Shown here piece by piece: positions 26,161 to 37,988 of a stretch of 64,000 nt of DNA. Source of the stretch: Gigaspora rosea (lineage: Eukaryota; Glomeromycota; Glomeromycetes; Diversisporales; Gigasporaceae); assembly GCA_003550325.1 (NCBI GenBank), contig QKWP01000367.1, forward strand, positions 1 to 64,000, written 5' to 3'. Within the stretch, counting starts at the first letter, position 1; each line of letters opens with the position of its first letter. The position numbers were made by a program, and so were the translations under genes. The notes beneath the pieces were generated by a model. It did not search any database, was not told the DNA's origin, and saw only the letters and a list, made by a program, of their open reading frames with translations.

Positions 26161-26414
26161 CCATATTTACGCGAAATAATGCACATGTCGTTATTTCAAA
26201 AATTGGATTTTCTTAAAATAGCATATTTGGTTTCAAAATAATGCCCATGTGCATCCCGAAATAACGCACACCCCACATCCTAATGCTTTAATAAGCATTT
26301 AGAGATGGATTAAAATTAGACCTTTACCCCAAAATAATGCCCATGCGCGTACTCGAAATAATGCACATCTTCTCAAAATAATGTGCAGGTGTGCATTATT
26401 TCGCGTAAATACAG
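26161..26414. mobile_element. palindromic MITE with TA duplication (ends ATTTACGCGAAATAATGCAC)
   Basis: About 22 bp match perfectly between the two ends: left CCATATTTACGCGAAATAAT, right (reverse-complemented) CTGTATTTACGCGAAATAAT. TA flanks at 26159-26160 and 26415-26416. The body holds several further copies of AAATAATGCNCATG-type words. Abundant CGs in a CpG-poor neighbourhood suggest recent insertion. A TA target with CRGTATTTACGCG-like ends fits a Tc1/mariner-mobilised MITE. Confidence 0.78.
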
Positions 26415-26832
26415 TAAAAATTTTATACTATAACATTTTACTGATTAAATTTTTTTTGATTTAACTTGCAAATAACCCAATACTAGTAGTATATTTGGTT
26501 TTTTATATTTTTTTTTATTAAATATATAGGTTTATAAAATTTTAAATATTTGACAGACATCTAACAATATTATATTAATAAATATTTTTTTCCTATGCAA
26601 GTAACATCTAATCATTTTGTGAATTTACTTTAATATTTTTATATATTAAGACAATTTTGTCTTGAATCAGTACAAGATTGAATATTTGGCATGCCTAATT
26701 ATGATTATATTATTCAATCAAATTATTGAATATTAAGTGGTTAAAAGTAGCAAAATATCTTTTTAACTAATTTTAACTATAATCATATTTACAAAGTTAA
26801 TTAATTTACTATATTATTTTCTAAGAACTTTA

Positions 26833-27039
26833 CTAAAAAGTGCACTGTGCACTTTGTACCTCTATTTTTATATCTCAAAATTTTACTAAAATAACTCCTG
26901 CACTTCTAACAAAAAATGAACCTCTTGCAATTTTGTATTAATATTGATTTTAACTCTAACTCTAACCCAACTTCAGGCGAAGTTATTACTAGTAAATTAG
27001 GTAGCATTAGGGCACAGAGTGCATGGGTGCACTTTTTAG
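26833..27039. mobile_element. small MITE with CTAAAAAGTGCAC ends
   Basis: Left CTAAAAAGTGCACTGTGCAC and right (reverse-complemented) CTAAAAAGTGCACCCATGCA are inverted. The interior has CTCTAACTCTAACCC. No coding potential. Target duplication unclear. Confidence 0.55.
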
Positions 27040-27102
27040 ATTATTTATTTAATATATACAAAAATATTATAATTAAAGCAATACAAATCTATAACAATTT
27101 TA

Positions 27103-27210
27103 AAATTCTGTAATTGGGTTTTTATAATTTTAGGCTTGTTGAAATCAACTTACTAAGACAAACATTTTGGTAGTAAAATTATCAAAAATGAATTACTGGT
27201 TCAAAAGCTA
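27103..27210. repeat. solitary copy of the conserved foldback module
   Basis: Forward-oriented copy starting TCTGTAATTGGGTTTTTATA and running through ACTTACTAAGACAAACATTTTGG to AATTACTGGTTCAAAAG. It matches the right arms at 21.5 and 25.0 kb. No matching left arm is visible nearby, so this is half of an element. Confidence 0.6.
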
Positions 27211-27418
27211 TTAATATTAAATTTTTAAAATTTTTAAAAATTTTAATAAAATTTTAGCCAATTAACCTGATAATTTTCTGACCCACTATTCTAAAAAATC
27301 AGATAATAAATAGTGCTTCTCTTAGTAACCTGCTCCATAACTCTCATTATAGAATATGTGAAAAAAGAGAAGTAAAAACATGAGATATTTGAGAGCTTGC
27401 TATGGCCTTGCTTCACAA

Positions 27419-27611
27419 CAGGACCCTGAAGAACTCTGATACAACTCAGATCTGAGTTTGTATAATTTTAGCAGTATTTTAGCCAAATAAATTTATAAAA
27501 TAGAGCAAAATTTGAAAATTTACTATATAAAAATGCAATGTTTGATAAATTTCTATACAAAATTTCCTTTTTTAAAATCATCTGAGTTGTATCAAAGTTC
27601 TTTGGTGTCCT
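27419..27611. mobile_element. foldback MITE (193 bp), duplication TTCACAA
   Basis: Left CAGGACCCTGAAGAACTCTG and right (reverse-complemented) AGGACACCAAAGAACTTTGA both continue into ATACAACTCAGAT. TTCACAA flanks both sides (27412-27418 and 27612-27618). Its flanks are themselves a diverged direct duplication (27350-27411 and 27630-27690), so it may have landed at a duplication boundary. Confidence 0.65.
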
Positions 27612-27904
27612 TTCACAATTCTTATTTGGAGTAATAAAAAAGAGTAGAAATATAAGATGCTTAAGGTTTGCTATAGCTTTACTTTAAAACTATCTGATAT
27701 TGAAAAAAACAGACTTGCTTGCTAACTTGTGAGTAAACTTGCTTAGCAACATGATCCACAACCCTCACCTAGTTTTTAGTATTAAAATGTGTATTGATAT
27801 ATCTAAAATTTAAGAGCAAAAAAAAAAAAGGAGAAAAAGAAGAAATTATAAATTATGTGAATAAGAGTTGAAAATGGGTATGTACTAGGTGTTCAAATTA
27901 AATG

Positions 27905-28160
27905 AAAAGAATAAAGCAAGAAAGAATAGAAGAAGTTAAAGAATAGATAAAGCTAAAGGAGCTAAGGAAGTAGAAGAAAGAAAGCTGAAGGAACAGAAAA
28001 AATAAAAGAAGCTAAAGAAGTAAATAGAGCCAAGAAAAGGAAAAGCCAAGGAAGTGGAAGAAGAGAAGCTAAAGGAATAAAAGACGTTAAAGGAACAGAA
28101 GAAGCTAAAGGAATAGAAAAAGCTGAAGAAATGAAAGAAGTAGAGAAAGCAGAACAAAGC
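27905..28160. repeat. purine-only minisatellite (degenerate GCTAAAGGAATAGAAGAA units)
   Basis: About 250 bp in which one strand is almost entirely A and G, built from degenerate 15-18-bp units. Open frames of 66-73 codons on the other strand are by-products of the strand bias. Such tracts can form triplexes; no gene is inferred. Confidence 0.75.
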
Positions 28161-28699
28161 AAAAGTAAAAATGTGTAAGGAGTTTTTAAGTTAAGTATGC
28201 ACTATCACAGTGCATTATATACATGCCCAGGTTTCAATTCTCTTTTGTCTTTATCATGTAACTAGCACATGATGCCTGATTAAGTTGTAGTTGTGGTTGA
28301 GTGTATGCTGGTACCAAGAGCCACAGCATAGTACTACTCCATATATGTTTCATTAATAAAGTTGATCTGAGTAAGAATAATATAGAAATGCAGTTCCAAA
28401 ATTGCATATGATGATTTTTTGAACGAAATAGCTTTTGTAGTGACTTTTTTTTATTAGTAAAACATTTCCAAAAAGTACTATAAATAAGTTACCTAAGCAA
28501 TTGATGAATGTCTCCCTACTAAATGCATATATATGTCATAGGTAGGAATGGAATTTAAGTGGATTTGGAATTTTCTAGTTAAATTAGGGTTAGGTTAAGG
28601 TATACATATGATAAAATTACCCCAAAATGGTGGTTTTATATATAAATTCAGAATCTACTTAAATTCTGTTCCCACTTACAGTATATACAATGTGTGTAC
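28161..28699. other. intergenic DNA
   Basis: No gene seen. A telomere-like TTAGGGTTAGGTTAAGG tract lies at 28584-28600. Confidence 0.4.
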
Positions 28700-29077
28700 T
28701 AGGGTGGTACTGTATAATGCTCCATAAAGTACCCTGAGTATTAACCAGGAAACTTGTGTTAGCCACAATTAGTACCCTCTGGGTACTGTGTATGGTTGTG
28801 GGTAATATGTATGGGGTACTGTGTTTGGTAAAGGGGTATACTTTATGATCATAAACTTTCCTATTAGTTTTCTGGGAGAGGTAGTACTCGGGTATAAATA
28901 AATTTTTAAGGCTGCGTGAACAATATAGTACCCGGGTATATATCGATCTTCAAGGCCGTTAGACTAATACAGTACCCGGGTACTAATATATGGGGTACTA
29001 TTTAATGGGGTACTATTTAATGGGGTACTATTTAATGGGGTACTTTATGGCGCGCTTTACGGTATATTGGTGGTAGT
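28700..29077. mobile_element. hAT-like element (word GGGTAC)
   Basis: Left end TAGGGTGGTACTG; both ends share CCATAAAGTACCC in inverted orientation. Inside are many GGGTAC/GTACCC words, including three tandem 15-bp GGGGTACTATTTAAT units at 28990-29040. No ORF. It abuts the left boundary of the duplicated kinase segment at 29081. Confidence 0.6.
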
Positions 29078-29399
29078 AAAATTATGTCAGCTATGTCGAT
29101 CATTTTACTACGATTGAATTTTAATCAGCAAAATTAAAATTAACGTTAACCGATAAAATGATTTTAAGTAACTTTAATCATAAAGAAAAGGCGCAAAATT
29201 CTAAAATATTCACGCAATTATTGTGCTTATTTTTTAATTTCTTTCGATCAAAAAACTTACGTCAGAACCATTTCAAAGTAACTATGTTGATTTATACAGT
29301 TTTAAATAAAAATTTGAATATTTAGTTAAGAAGTTTAAGACGTTCAACAATGTCCAAATTTACATACCAATAAAAGTCTTGAAACATAACTTTATGCAT

Positions 29400-29836
29400 A
29401 AGACTTAGCGTCACCAATCTAAAAAAGTTTCGTTTACCAGCGTTAGCGTTAGGGTCTGGTGTATTTTTGTTTGTTACACCTAATCTTGATATTTAATTTA
29501 AATTGGTGACGCTGAGGGGTTCTTTGCATCCACTTATTTGCGCGGGTAATACAAACTCCTAGAGAGGAAATAGCCAATTGGAGAGTGCTTCAAACACGCG
29601 TAAAAGAAGAAAAAAGCGAAAATATGCAAAAACTAATATTTAAATCGATCTTAGTGCACTAATTAAAAATGACTGGAATAAAATTTTACATATAGTAGGT
29701 ATTAACCCAACCCTATAGCTTTAGTGTTAAGGCTTTAACCCTAACCTTTTATCTCACGCACTTAGTTTATTTACCAAATCGGATTTCCTTTTTTGGGTTG
29801 TGTTACTCGCGCAAATAAGTAAAATGGTGTTGTGTT
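29400..29836. mobile_element. insertion with 10-bp target duplication CTTTATGCAT
   Basis: A 437-bp segment absent from the paralogous upstream region at 15.3 kb. CTTTATGCAT occurs at 29390-29399 and 29837-29846, while the paralogue has the site once. Inside are two inverted pairs: TAGCGTCACCAAT with ATTGGTGACGCT, and ACTTATTTGCGCGGGTAATA with its near complement at 29794-29823. It also has telomere-like CCCTAACC. The duplication length fits a Mutator-like mechanism; the nested pairs suggest two elements. Confidence 0.75.
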
Positions 29837-30169
29837 CTTTATGCATTTGATAAGCAACTTGTGAATGTTTTGAGAGAATTCTGGAAAATTGATCTTTGTA
29901 TAACATAAAAATCTGCATAAAATTCTATAGTTTGGTAGCATAAATTAAATTCCTTAGTCCATTTGCCACATACGTACGTACGTACGTACATAAATACGTA
30001 CATATATACGAAGAAAATTTCTTTATTTATACAAGTCCAGTCAAACATATTAAAGTCTAATGCTCGGATCGAGATCACAGAATTTGCATCCTTTTAAATA
30101 ATTAATTAATATATAATTACGAACAAATCAATCTTAAATAGCTTATTTTTGATTTCTTTTCTAGTTTAT

Positions 30170-32478
30170 ATGTCGACTTACAGTGGTAATATCGAGAATG
30201 AGGATTTAGACTTTGCCAGCATTGTCTACAATTATGATTGGTCATCAACTTTGCTTGGTCCTATGGAATCATGGGATATTTCTCTCAAGAATGCTGTGGT
30301 AACTTGTTTTTTTTTTAAAAAAAAAAAAAACTATAAACTTAATAAAAAAAATTGCATGCAATTTCAGAATTTATGCCTTCAGTCTACATTTCCCATTGCT
30401 ATTGCTATCTTTCCCTGTTGGATCCATGTACATAATAAAGGTACACCAGCTCCAAATTCAATTATCGTTATTTGATCTATTTGATTAGCTTCAAATAATA
30501 ATTCCTATTCGTTTATATAGCGTGGAAACAATTATTAAAAAGGAAACATCCACATGGTTAATTAAATAATTTATTGTCGTATGGTTATAATATGCTTTGT
30601 AAATTTAACCTTTTTTTTATTAATAAATAGTAATAGGAATGGTATCTAAAGATATTTTTCCTGAAGCATATGAAATTTTTGCTTCAGGATATGAAAGGTA
30701 ATTTTTGTAATAATTTTTGCGCCTGAAACTGAGGATTGATTGGACTGAGAATTACATTCTGAAGTTAAAATCTGAACTTCATTATCTCTTTTTGAATTCT
30801 AACTTGGCTTTTAAAAATCTGAATTAAAATAGATATAATTCTCAGTTTCAACCTATACCTTTTTAACCGCAAAAACCTTTTCAAAAGAAAATTTATTTGT
30901 AACATTTAACTTTGAAATTTCAACTTAATATATGTAGCGTAAGAATAACCGGAAAAGGCACATTTAAAACTGATCAATTGTTAGAATTACAACGTGATGG
31001 GTATACAGAAGAGACATACTTTAATTATGCATATAATCCTATTTTTAAATCTGATGGCTCAGTTTGTGCTATATTTATTTTGGCACAAGAAACTACTCAA
31101 AACGTTTTGAATATTCGAAGATTAAAAACGCTTAGCGAACTTAGTCGTCGAATTTCTGGTTAGTAAATCATATCATTAATATATTATGTGTTTATAAAAT
31201 TATAATTATAGGATTTAATACAGTATGTTAACTCATACTTGCCTTGACTTAATATTTCATAAAGAGGTTGAATCTTTAGAAAATGCCTGCCATGTTATTA
31301 CAAAAGTGCTGAGTGATAATAATGCTGATATTCCTTATGCATTAATTTATTTTATCGAACATAAATTAAATGCTGACTTTGAATCTCTGATTGCTCGTCT
31401 AATTGTTACAACCTTTGATTATGACGACGAAAAAGGATGGCTGTTTCCTGATTATATACCTGAATCCCCCGAAATAATTGACCTAGCTTAAGATGTTAAT
31501 AAATGCTACAACACATATCCTGAATTAGGTCGTGGTGGTGCAACTTGTTCGTTCTTGGAATGTGGTTCTTGGCCAATGCACTATTTAAAAAAGGAAGGTG
31601 ATCATATAAATGTTCTTTTAAAAGATGGATCTCGGGCCGTACTTTTATTGACAACTATTTCTCTTGGTGAAGGCAAAGATTTATCGGCAATATTGATTTG
31701 TGGTATTAATCGACGTCGTAAACTTGATGAGAAATATATGGAATTTTTAAAAGTATGTAAACTTTCTCATAATTATCTTTTATTTATTAATAATACTTAA
31801 ATACTGTAGTAATTTTGTTAGTTAATCGTAAATCATATGAATTCATGTTTAATACATGCGAGATCAATTGAAGAGGAAAAGAAGCAGTCTAAAACATTGG
31901 CTGATTTAAATCATCAAAAAATCGTGTTTTTTCAAGGCATCAGTCATGAATTACAAAGTATTGATTTATCATAAAGTATTTATTATTATTATTTTAGAAT
32001 TATGATGTATTAAAATAGTCCTTTTTTTCACCATTTTAGCCCGTTAACTTTAATGCTTTCACCACTTGAAGATATAATCAATGCATGTCCACAGAAGGCG
32101 ACAATATTGTCTCATCTTCAAATTATACGACGTAACGCTCGTCGATTGCTTAAACTTATTAATACTTTGTTACAAGTAAATTATACATTAAAATTTTTAA
32201 TAAGTTTAAATAATAAATACAATTGCAGTAATTTCAGAACTTTTAATTAATAATAAATATTCATTTCTCATACAGTTTTCAAATATAGAATCTAATAAAT
32301 TAGAATTATGTTATCGTGAAACAGACATAGCTGAATTTACACAAGAATTAGTTTCTGATTTTAAAAGTATGGCCGAAACATTAGGTTTGGATTTCGTTAT
32401 TGACATTCCATGTCCCGATGAGTTTAATCAATCGGTGGGAGATAAGATTTATTTAGATCATGATGCATACGAAACTAT
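30170..32478 (+). pseudogene. hybrid histidine kinase paralogue, broken and truncated
   Basis: Second copy of the gene at 15635, same orientation, with matching exon borders and upstream DNA (29081-30169 corresponds to 15056-15634, apart from the insertion at 29400). It starts MSTYSGNIENEDLDFASIVY and keeps the PAS-like, GAF-like and HisKA regions. An in-frame TAA at 31489-31491 replaces a lysine codon of the intact copy, and one base is missing at the start of the HELKTPL-adjacent exon (32041), so it cannot make the full product. Homology stops at 32478, before the ATPase N box, where unrelated sequence begins. Protein similarity elsewhere is high, so the duplication is fairly recent. Confidence 0.85.
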
Positions 32479-33554
32479 GAGATGTTGCAACAAGTAATGA
32501 AATTACTAATTAGTGAATTGCATAGTTTAGCAGTTAATGGGTTAGAAGATTCTAGTGGAATTAAATGGAAAGTCCAATTCTACTTTAGCAGCGATTGGAA
32601 GTTCATGGCTATTATATTAGGGTTTAATGCAGCCAATGCTAACTTTTTTTGTCTGTGGTACCTATGCACAAAAAACGATATTGGCAATAAAGGCAACGTA
32701 TATAGAATTGAAAAAGACATGGATCAACTTAAAGAAGAATTTTTTAACAACTCCACTTCGACTTTACCGCCTGGACATACTAAACCTCCTCTTCTTCCAA
32801 TGATATCATTAAATCATTATGTGCCTGACGAACTTCACGTAATGTTACGAATTTGGGATAGGCTTTGGGAGTTAGTGATCCAAGAATTAAAGTCTGAAAA
32901 CAGATACAATACTCATACTAGAGCAATTATAAGTATGGAAATGAAAAGAATTTTGGTTGGATTCCATTTTTGGCCGGATCATAGTATGCAGAGTTGGTCT
33001 TACACACCTTTAATGGGAGGTGATAAAGAAAAGGTTCTGTGCGATTTTAATTTTGATATCATTTTTAGTAAAGAAAGAGCTATATTAATTACTCATTTGT
33101 GGAGAGACTTCCATTCACTTTACAAGCTTATAAAAGATTAAAAAACTGATTCAACTTTTTTTGCCACCCAGGCAAGAAAATGGTTCAACTTATTCCTCAC
33201 ACCGCACCAAGTAGAACTGAATACTTTATCTTTTAAAAAAGGGCTTTATCGCCCTAAAGACGTGACTCCATATATACATGTCCTAATTAATCATATACCA
33301 GAATTTATTGAACTACATCAATGCTTTGGTTTTGCAGCATTTTCATGTGCCGCTGTCGAAAAAAAAACCATGACCAAGTATCTATCTTTTTTAGGAAAAC
33401 AATGAAGAATGGTGGCAAAGTCATGGATAGAAAGTCAGCAATTTTCGAAATTCTCAGTTATGAAAATCGGTTATTGTACTTTGCTCAAAAATCGAATTCT
33501 GATCAAGTCTATAAACCTCAATATTTTTATATTAAGGAAAATGTAGAATTTTAA
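32479..33554 (+). pseudogene. broken gene of a repeated, transposase-like family
   Basis: Open segments encode FYFSSDWKFMAIILGFNAA, NANFFCLWYLCTKNDIG, MISLNHYVPDELHVMLRIWD, MGGDKEKVLCDFNFDIIFSK and, further on, LYRPKDVTPYIHVLINHIPE. The spaced cysteines, the conserved aspartates and a frame beginning without its own N-terminus suggest a transposase-derived family, possibly KDZ-like. I could not place it firmly. It looks broken, with about two interruptions, and its N-terminal part is absent at the junction with the kinase copy at 32478. Confidence 0.5.
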
Positions 33555-34974
33555 TTTCATTTCGATGTTACAATTATCCCTTTATCTATTATTTTAAGGG
33601 AAGCGATAAATTTTAATGCATTGTTAGCATCATTCGCAGTATTATTCTGCATTGTGTAGTTATTTTGGCATTTTACACAAAAATTTGGATGCTATAATAA
33701 AATTTGAAGTGAAAATGAAAAAAAGGGTAAAACGTAATACTATAATACTGTAAGCGGCAAAAATAATGCCCGATCTGTACATGAACAAATAAAAGAGCTG
33801 TGCTGACGATTTTCCCGAAGCAAATTTTTTTTAACAAAAAAAATCGCATGTCCACTACAAGACGTCGCATACCTAATAGCAATAAAAATAAGGGTTTTTT
33901 CTCATATATATCAAGATATGACCATTTAGTAAGTTGCACGAGAAATGGGTCGTGGCTTTATGACAAGTTAATAGCATAAATATTTATTACCATCCAGACA
34001 TTTCCTGGCTTTAAAGAAGCGAAGAAAGACCGCGCTAGCAAAAAAAGGTATTAAAAGAAGTATGCAAGCCATTGCATGACTCCATTGACGATCTGGGGTT
34101 AGCACGGTTGGTTCATTGATCAAAGTAAATTTGGTTGTTTAATTTAATAACTGTCATGTTTGTGTTATAAAAAAACTAATTAATAGCTTAAATCAAAAAA
34201 AAATTAGAGTATAATGCGAATAGTGAAGTCCTCCTGACCAAAGTCTGACAAAATATTAGAAAACATTGAAAAACAATATTCAAAATGTGAACGATCTCAG
34301 AGCTGTCTTAAAGAAAGGGTGGCGAACCCTGATATATTTTTTTGGGGGAGGCACAATGCCTCAAGGAATCGCGTTAATATTGATATCTACGTGCGTTTAG
34401 TAGTGTATTAATTAATTATAAAAAAAAAATTTATGTACATAGTACAAAAATAGAATAAATCATAAACCTTTATTTTATTGAAAAATCAGGCATTACTTTT
34501 GCCGCCTACTGTACATTATTATGACTTTATATGTTTATTCTTATCTGATATGATATGCTCAAATTGATTTCTTTCCATAATATTACCTTTTTGTTTTATT
34601 TGGTACAAGCACAAGCATTATCTTTGCGAGTCACTAAATAGATATTTAAAATATTCATAAAATATATGATATATATATTAAAGTAATATTAAAGCTATTA
34701 ACTTATTAGACTTATATAATAAGTATGAGTTATCAGTCGTGTCGTTGAGTATTCATCTACTAAAGACTCAACTGATAACTTTGTTATCCGACATGTATAA
34801 CTTATTCGACCACCTAATACAAAATATGCAAATATTCGCTCATCTCGTGGAGGTAACTAAATAAGTGCACATCATACATTCTTTTTATAATAATGAGTGT
34901 AAGGTGTGTAATAAATTCATACGTATTAAAATAAACAAAAAAACCAAAAAAAAAATTACCTAGGCCCTATAACT
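33555..34974. other. intergenic DNA, no gene recognised
   Basis: CG-containing sequence with short frames only. 34315-34375 (GGGTGGCGAACCCTG) may be a transposon end, but no partner was found. Confidence 0.35.
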
Positions 34975-35747
34975 CTAAATTTGTTGAGTATAAAAACTCA
35001 AATGTAAAAAACCTGCTAAAGTTTGATTACCCTTTGCATCTCTTTTGCTCTTTGTTTTCCATTCGACCATTAATCTTGGTAATTCAGATTTTTTTTTATA
35101 GTTGGCTTTTGGAACCTGTGCGTTGAACAACAAAATAAATGTCTGTTGATCATTGCTAAAGAATTTGCGTTCCCAATTCTAATTTTTAAATAAACTAGCT
35201 AATTGTGAATATGCATCTGGTCCATGAAAAAAACACTTATAGCTATGTTTTCTATGATTAAAATAATGGATATGTTCCTTAAAAAACCAAAAAATAAACT
35301 TTCTAAACACGGAAATGTGATAGGTTGTTTGCCTAACCAACTATAATGCTCTTTGAGTTTGCTTCCTATAATATGAACGAGATCTGCTTTAAATTGCTTG
35401 ATTGCTTGTGAAGGTAACGTATATAACTCCTTATGGCGAATATTATACTTTTGAACAATTCTTTGGTGACATGTAAGACCTCTTTTTTTTATAAATCGTT
35501 TCACAAATTCCACACTTAAAACCTTGTTGTAAAGTAATATGTGGTAAAAAAAATAGTTGCGGATTATAAGAATTTATAAAAATTTAGTTGTGCGTATACG
35601 CATTTAATCAAAATTTATAAGTAAAATTTGCAAATTTATGTGCGGAATTTGCACATGCACTTCAGATTTTGGTTGCAGAAATTTAAAATTTGTTGCATTC
35701 GGCAGACTCCGCAATCCAATTTCAGACTGACGCGTATTAATAGCCAT
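34975..35747 (-). pseudogene. C2H2-like zinc-finger protein gene, broken
   Basis: Minus-strand remains of a two-exon gene. Exon 1 reads MAINTRQSEIGLRSLPNATN from 35747. After an acceptor near 35528, exon 2 encodes a finger-like KCGICETIY...LTCHQRIVQKYN, then HYSWLGKQPITFPCLESLF and the C-terminal QTFILLFNAQVPKANYKKK and MVEWKTKSKRD, ending at 34975. Reading it through needs at least two frame changes, at A runs near 35490 and 35285, and there is a TAG between FKN and NWERKFF, so it is a pseudogene. Function unknown. The family appears expanded in this type of genome, but that is recollection, not a search. Confidence 0.55.
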
Positions 35748-36518
35748 TATGTTATTTATTGAGCCTATTAATTCAAAATAAAAAATCAATAAATTAGCTT
35801 TATAATATTTAAATAAATGTAATAGTTAATTCTTACTCAAGTAAATTCTAAAAAGAAAAATTGGTTTTGAGGACAGATGATTGGTTTGACGTGCTTGTAT
35901 ATATATAAATTTTGTTTTGTAGAATTTTTAACTATTTAAAATTTTTTTGGTTCAAAAAAAAAATCGGCTGATTACTATTTGGGTTATTGAATGTGGGGTT
36001 CTAAAAAAAGGCCCAATTCCATAAATCCGCACATATGCTATAATCATTAATTATTCAAAAATTACTGTTAATAATTCTGCTTGCTTTAACAACTGTGTTT
36101 CAAAATATTTAATTGTTTAATAAATTATTAGAGTAAGAATGAAGTTTAATTCTGCTACTTTAAAAATTATAGTTCAAGAGAATATATGATTAACCACATT
36201 TATTTAATCATTCAATAAACTACTAGCATGAGTATAAAGCTTAATTCTATTCACTTTAATGTTTGTATTTGAAAAAATGTATATATAATTAACCATAAAC
36301 ATTTGATTGTTTAATAAATTACCAGAGTAAGTATAAAGTTAAATTATTGTAGCATTTAATTGTTTGAATAATTGCATTTCATATCAATATTTGTATAAAT
36401 GATCTATAAATTATGATAATAGTTTAATAGTTTAATAAATCGCTATGTGAGTATGAAGTTTAATTTGTTCACTTTATTAATGATTTTTAAGAGAATATAT
36501 GTATAATTAACTGTAAAC

Positions 36519-37268
36519 TAGTGATATAGGCTAATCTCGGCCCATCAGCCGGGCGGGCGGGCGGGTCAGCCCTTGACCCACATTCCTGCAGGTCAGCTCA
36601 ACCGGTATATAGTTAAATTTTTTTCATCTAATAGAATTTTATTGTATAACTTATAATTATTAGTTAAATCACACGTAGAACATTCTCAAGTTAGTGCTTG
36701 CAGTCAATAACTATCTATCAAACTAAAATCGAATAGTCGACTTTTCTAGTCGATATATATAAATTCAACTAGTCAATTAGGAGTTCTGATTACTTGCTGA
36801 TTAAAGTACTGATTATCGATTATAAGTTAGTATACACTGTCATACTTATTACTTTTATTTCCAACTATGAAAAAATAAACCGGTAGATCACCAGCCACAA
36901 GAGGACCCATCTGGCCCTCTTATAACCGCTTTCTATTCGCATATAGTTGATCCACTATATATATGCATCACATGCACTCTTCCTACTATTTGTAATTATG
37001 TAACATTATATGTATGTGTGCCTATGATGTGCTGATCATTATCGACTAATTAAATGCATCTCTGTGTAATTTTTTAGCAATTGAAATCTTGCACAAGTAT
37101 TGTGATGTAATTCTGACTATTTTCATATTGAGAAGATCAAATTATTAGACTACTTTGCATTTTTGTTTGACTGAAAGTTTTTTAACAATATGATCGGCCC
37201 AGTCGACCAGGCCAATTAATTTCCACAGCCAGGTCGGCCCGAGAATTTGGCATCAGCCTGTATCACTA
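36519..37268. mobile_element. hAT-like element in the satellite (words GCGGGC/GGTCGGCCC), 8-bp duplication CTGTAAAC
   Basis: Ends TAGTGATATAGGCT (left) and, reverse-complemented, TAGTGATACAGGCT (right), with CTGTAAAC duplicated at 36511-36518 and 37269-37276. GC-rich words (CGGGCGGGCGGGCGGG near the left, GGTCGGCCCGAG near the right) stand out. No ORF in 750 bp. TAGNG ends and the 8-bp duplication are hAT hallmarks. Confidence 0.85.
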
Positions 37269-37988
37269 CTGTAAACATTTCATTTAATAAGTTACCAGAA
37301 TAAGTATGAAAATTAGGTTTGTTCACTTAACAATTGTGTTTAAGAAGAATATACAATTAACTGTAATAATTTAATTATTCAAAAATAATTTGAGTGAGCA
37401 TGAAGTTTAAATTCTGCTTACTACAACAACTGTATTTCAAGACAATCTATAATTAACTGTAATTATTTAATTGTTCAATAAATTACTAGAATAAGAATAA
37501 AGTTTAATTTTGTTTGCTTTAAAGGTTGTGTTACAAGAGAATATATGATTAACTATAATTATTTAATTATTCAATAAATTATTAGCATGAATATGAAGTT
37601 TACTTTAATAATTGTATTTCAAAAAATGTGCATATGATTAACTATAATAATTTGATTGTTTAATAAATTACCAGAGTGAGTATGTAGTTAAATTATTATA
37701 GCATTTAATTGCTTAAATAATTACATTTCAGTGTAATCAATCTATAAATTAAAATAATTATTCAATAAATTACCAGGGTGTATATGAAGTTTAATTCTGT
37801 TTACTTTGCTAATCTTTTTTAAGAAAATGTATATTTAATTAACTGTAATGATTTATTTGTTCAATAAATTACTAAGATGCGTACAAAAAAATTAATTTTG
37901 TTCACTTTAACAATTGTGGTTAAGGAGAATTTATAATTATCTATAATTATTTAATTATTTAAAAATTACTGGGGTAAACATGAAGTTT

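Noticed and set aside
27936-28162. Ser/Phe-rich frames on the minus strand
   Set aside because: Produced by the purine-only minisatellite; two frames are open at once, as expected from strand bias rather than coding.
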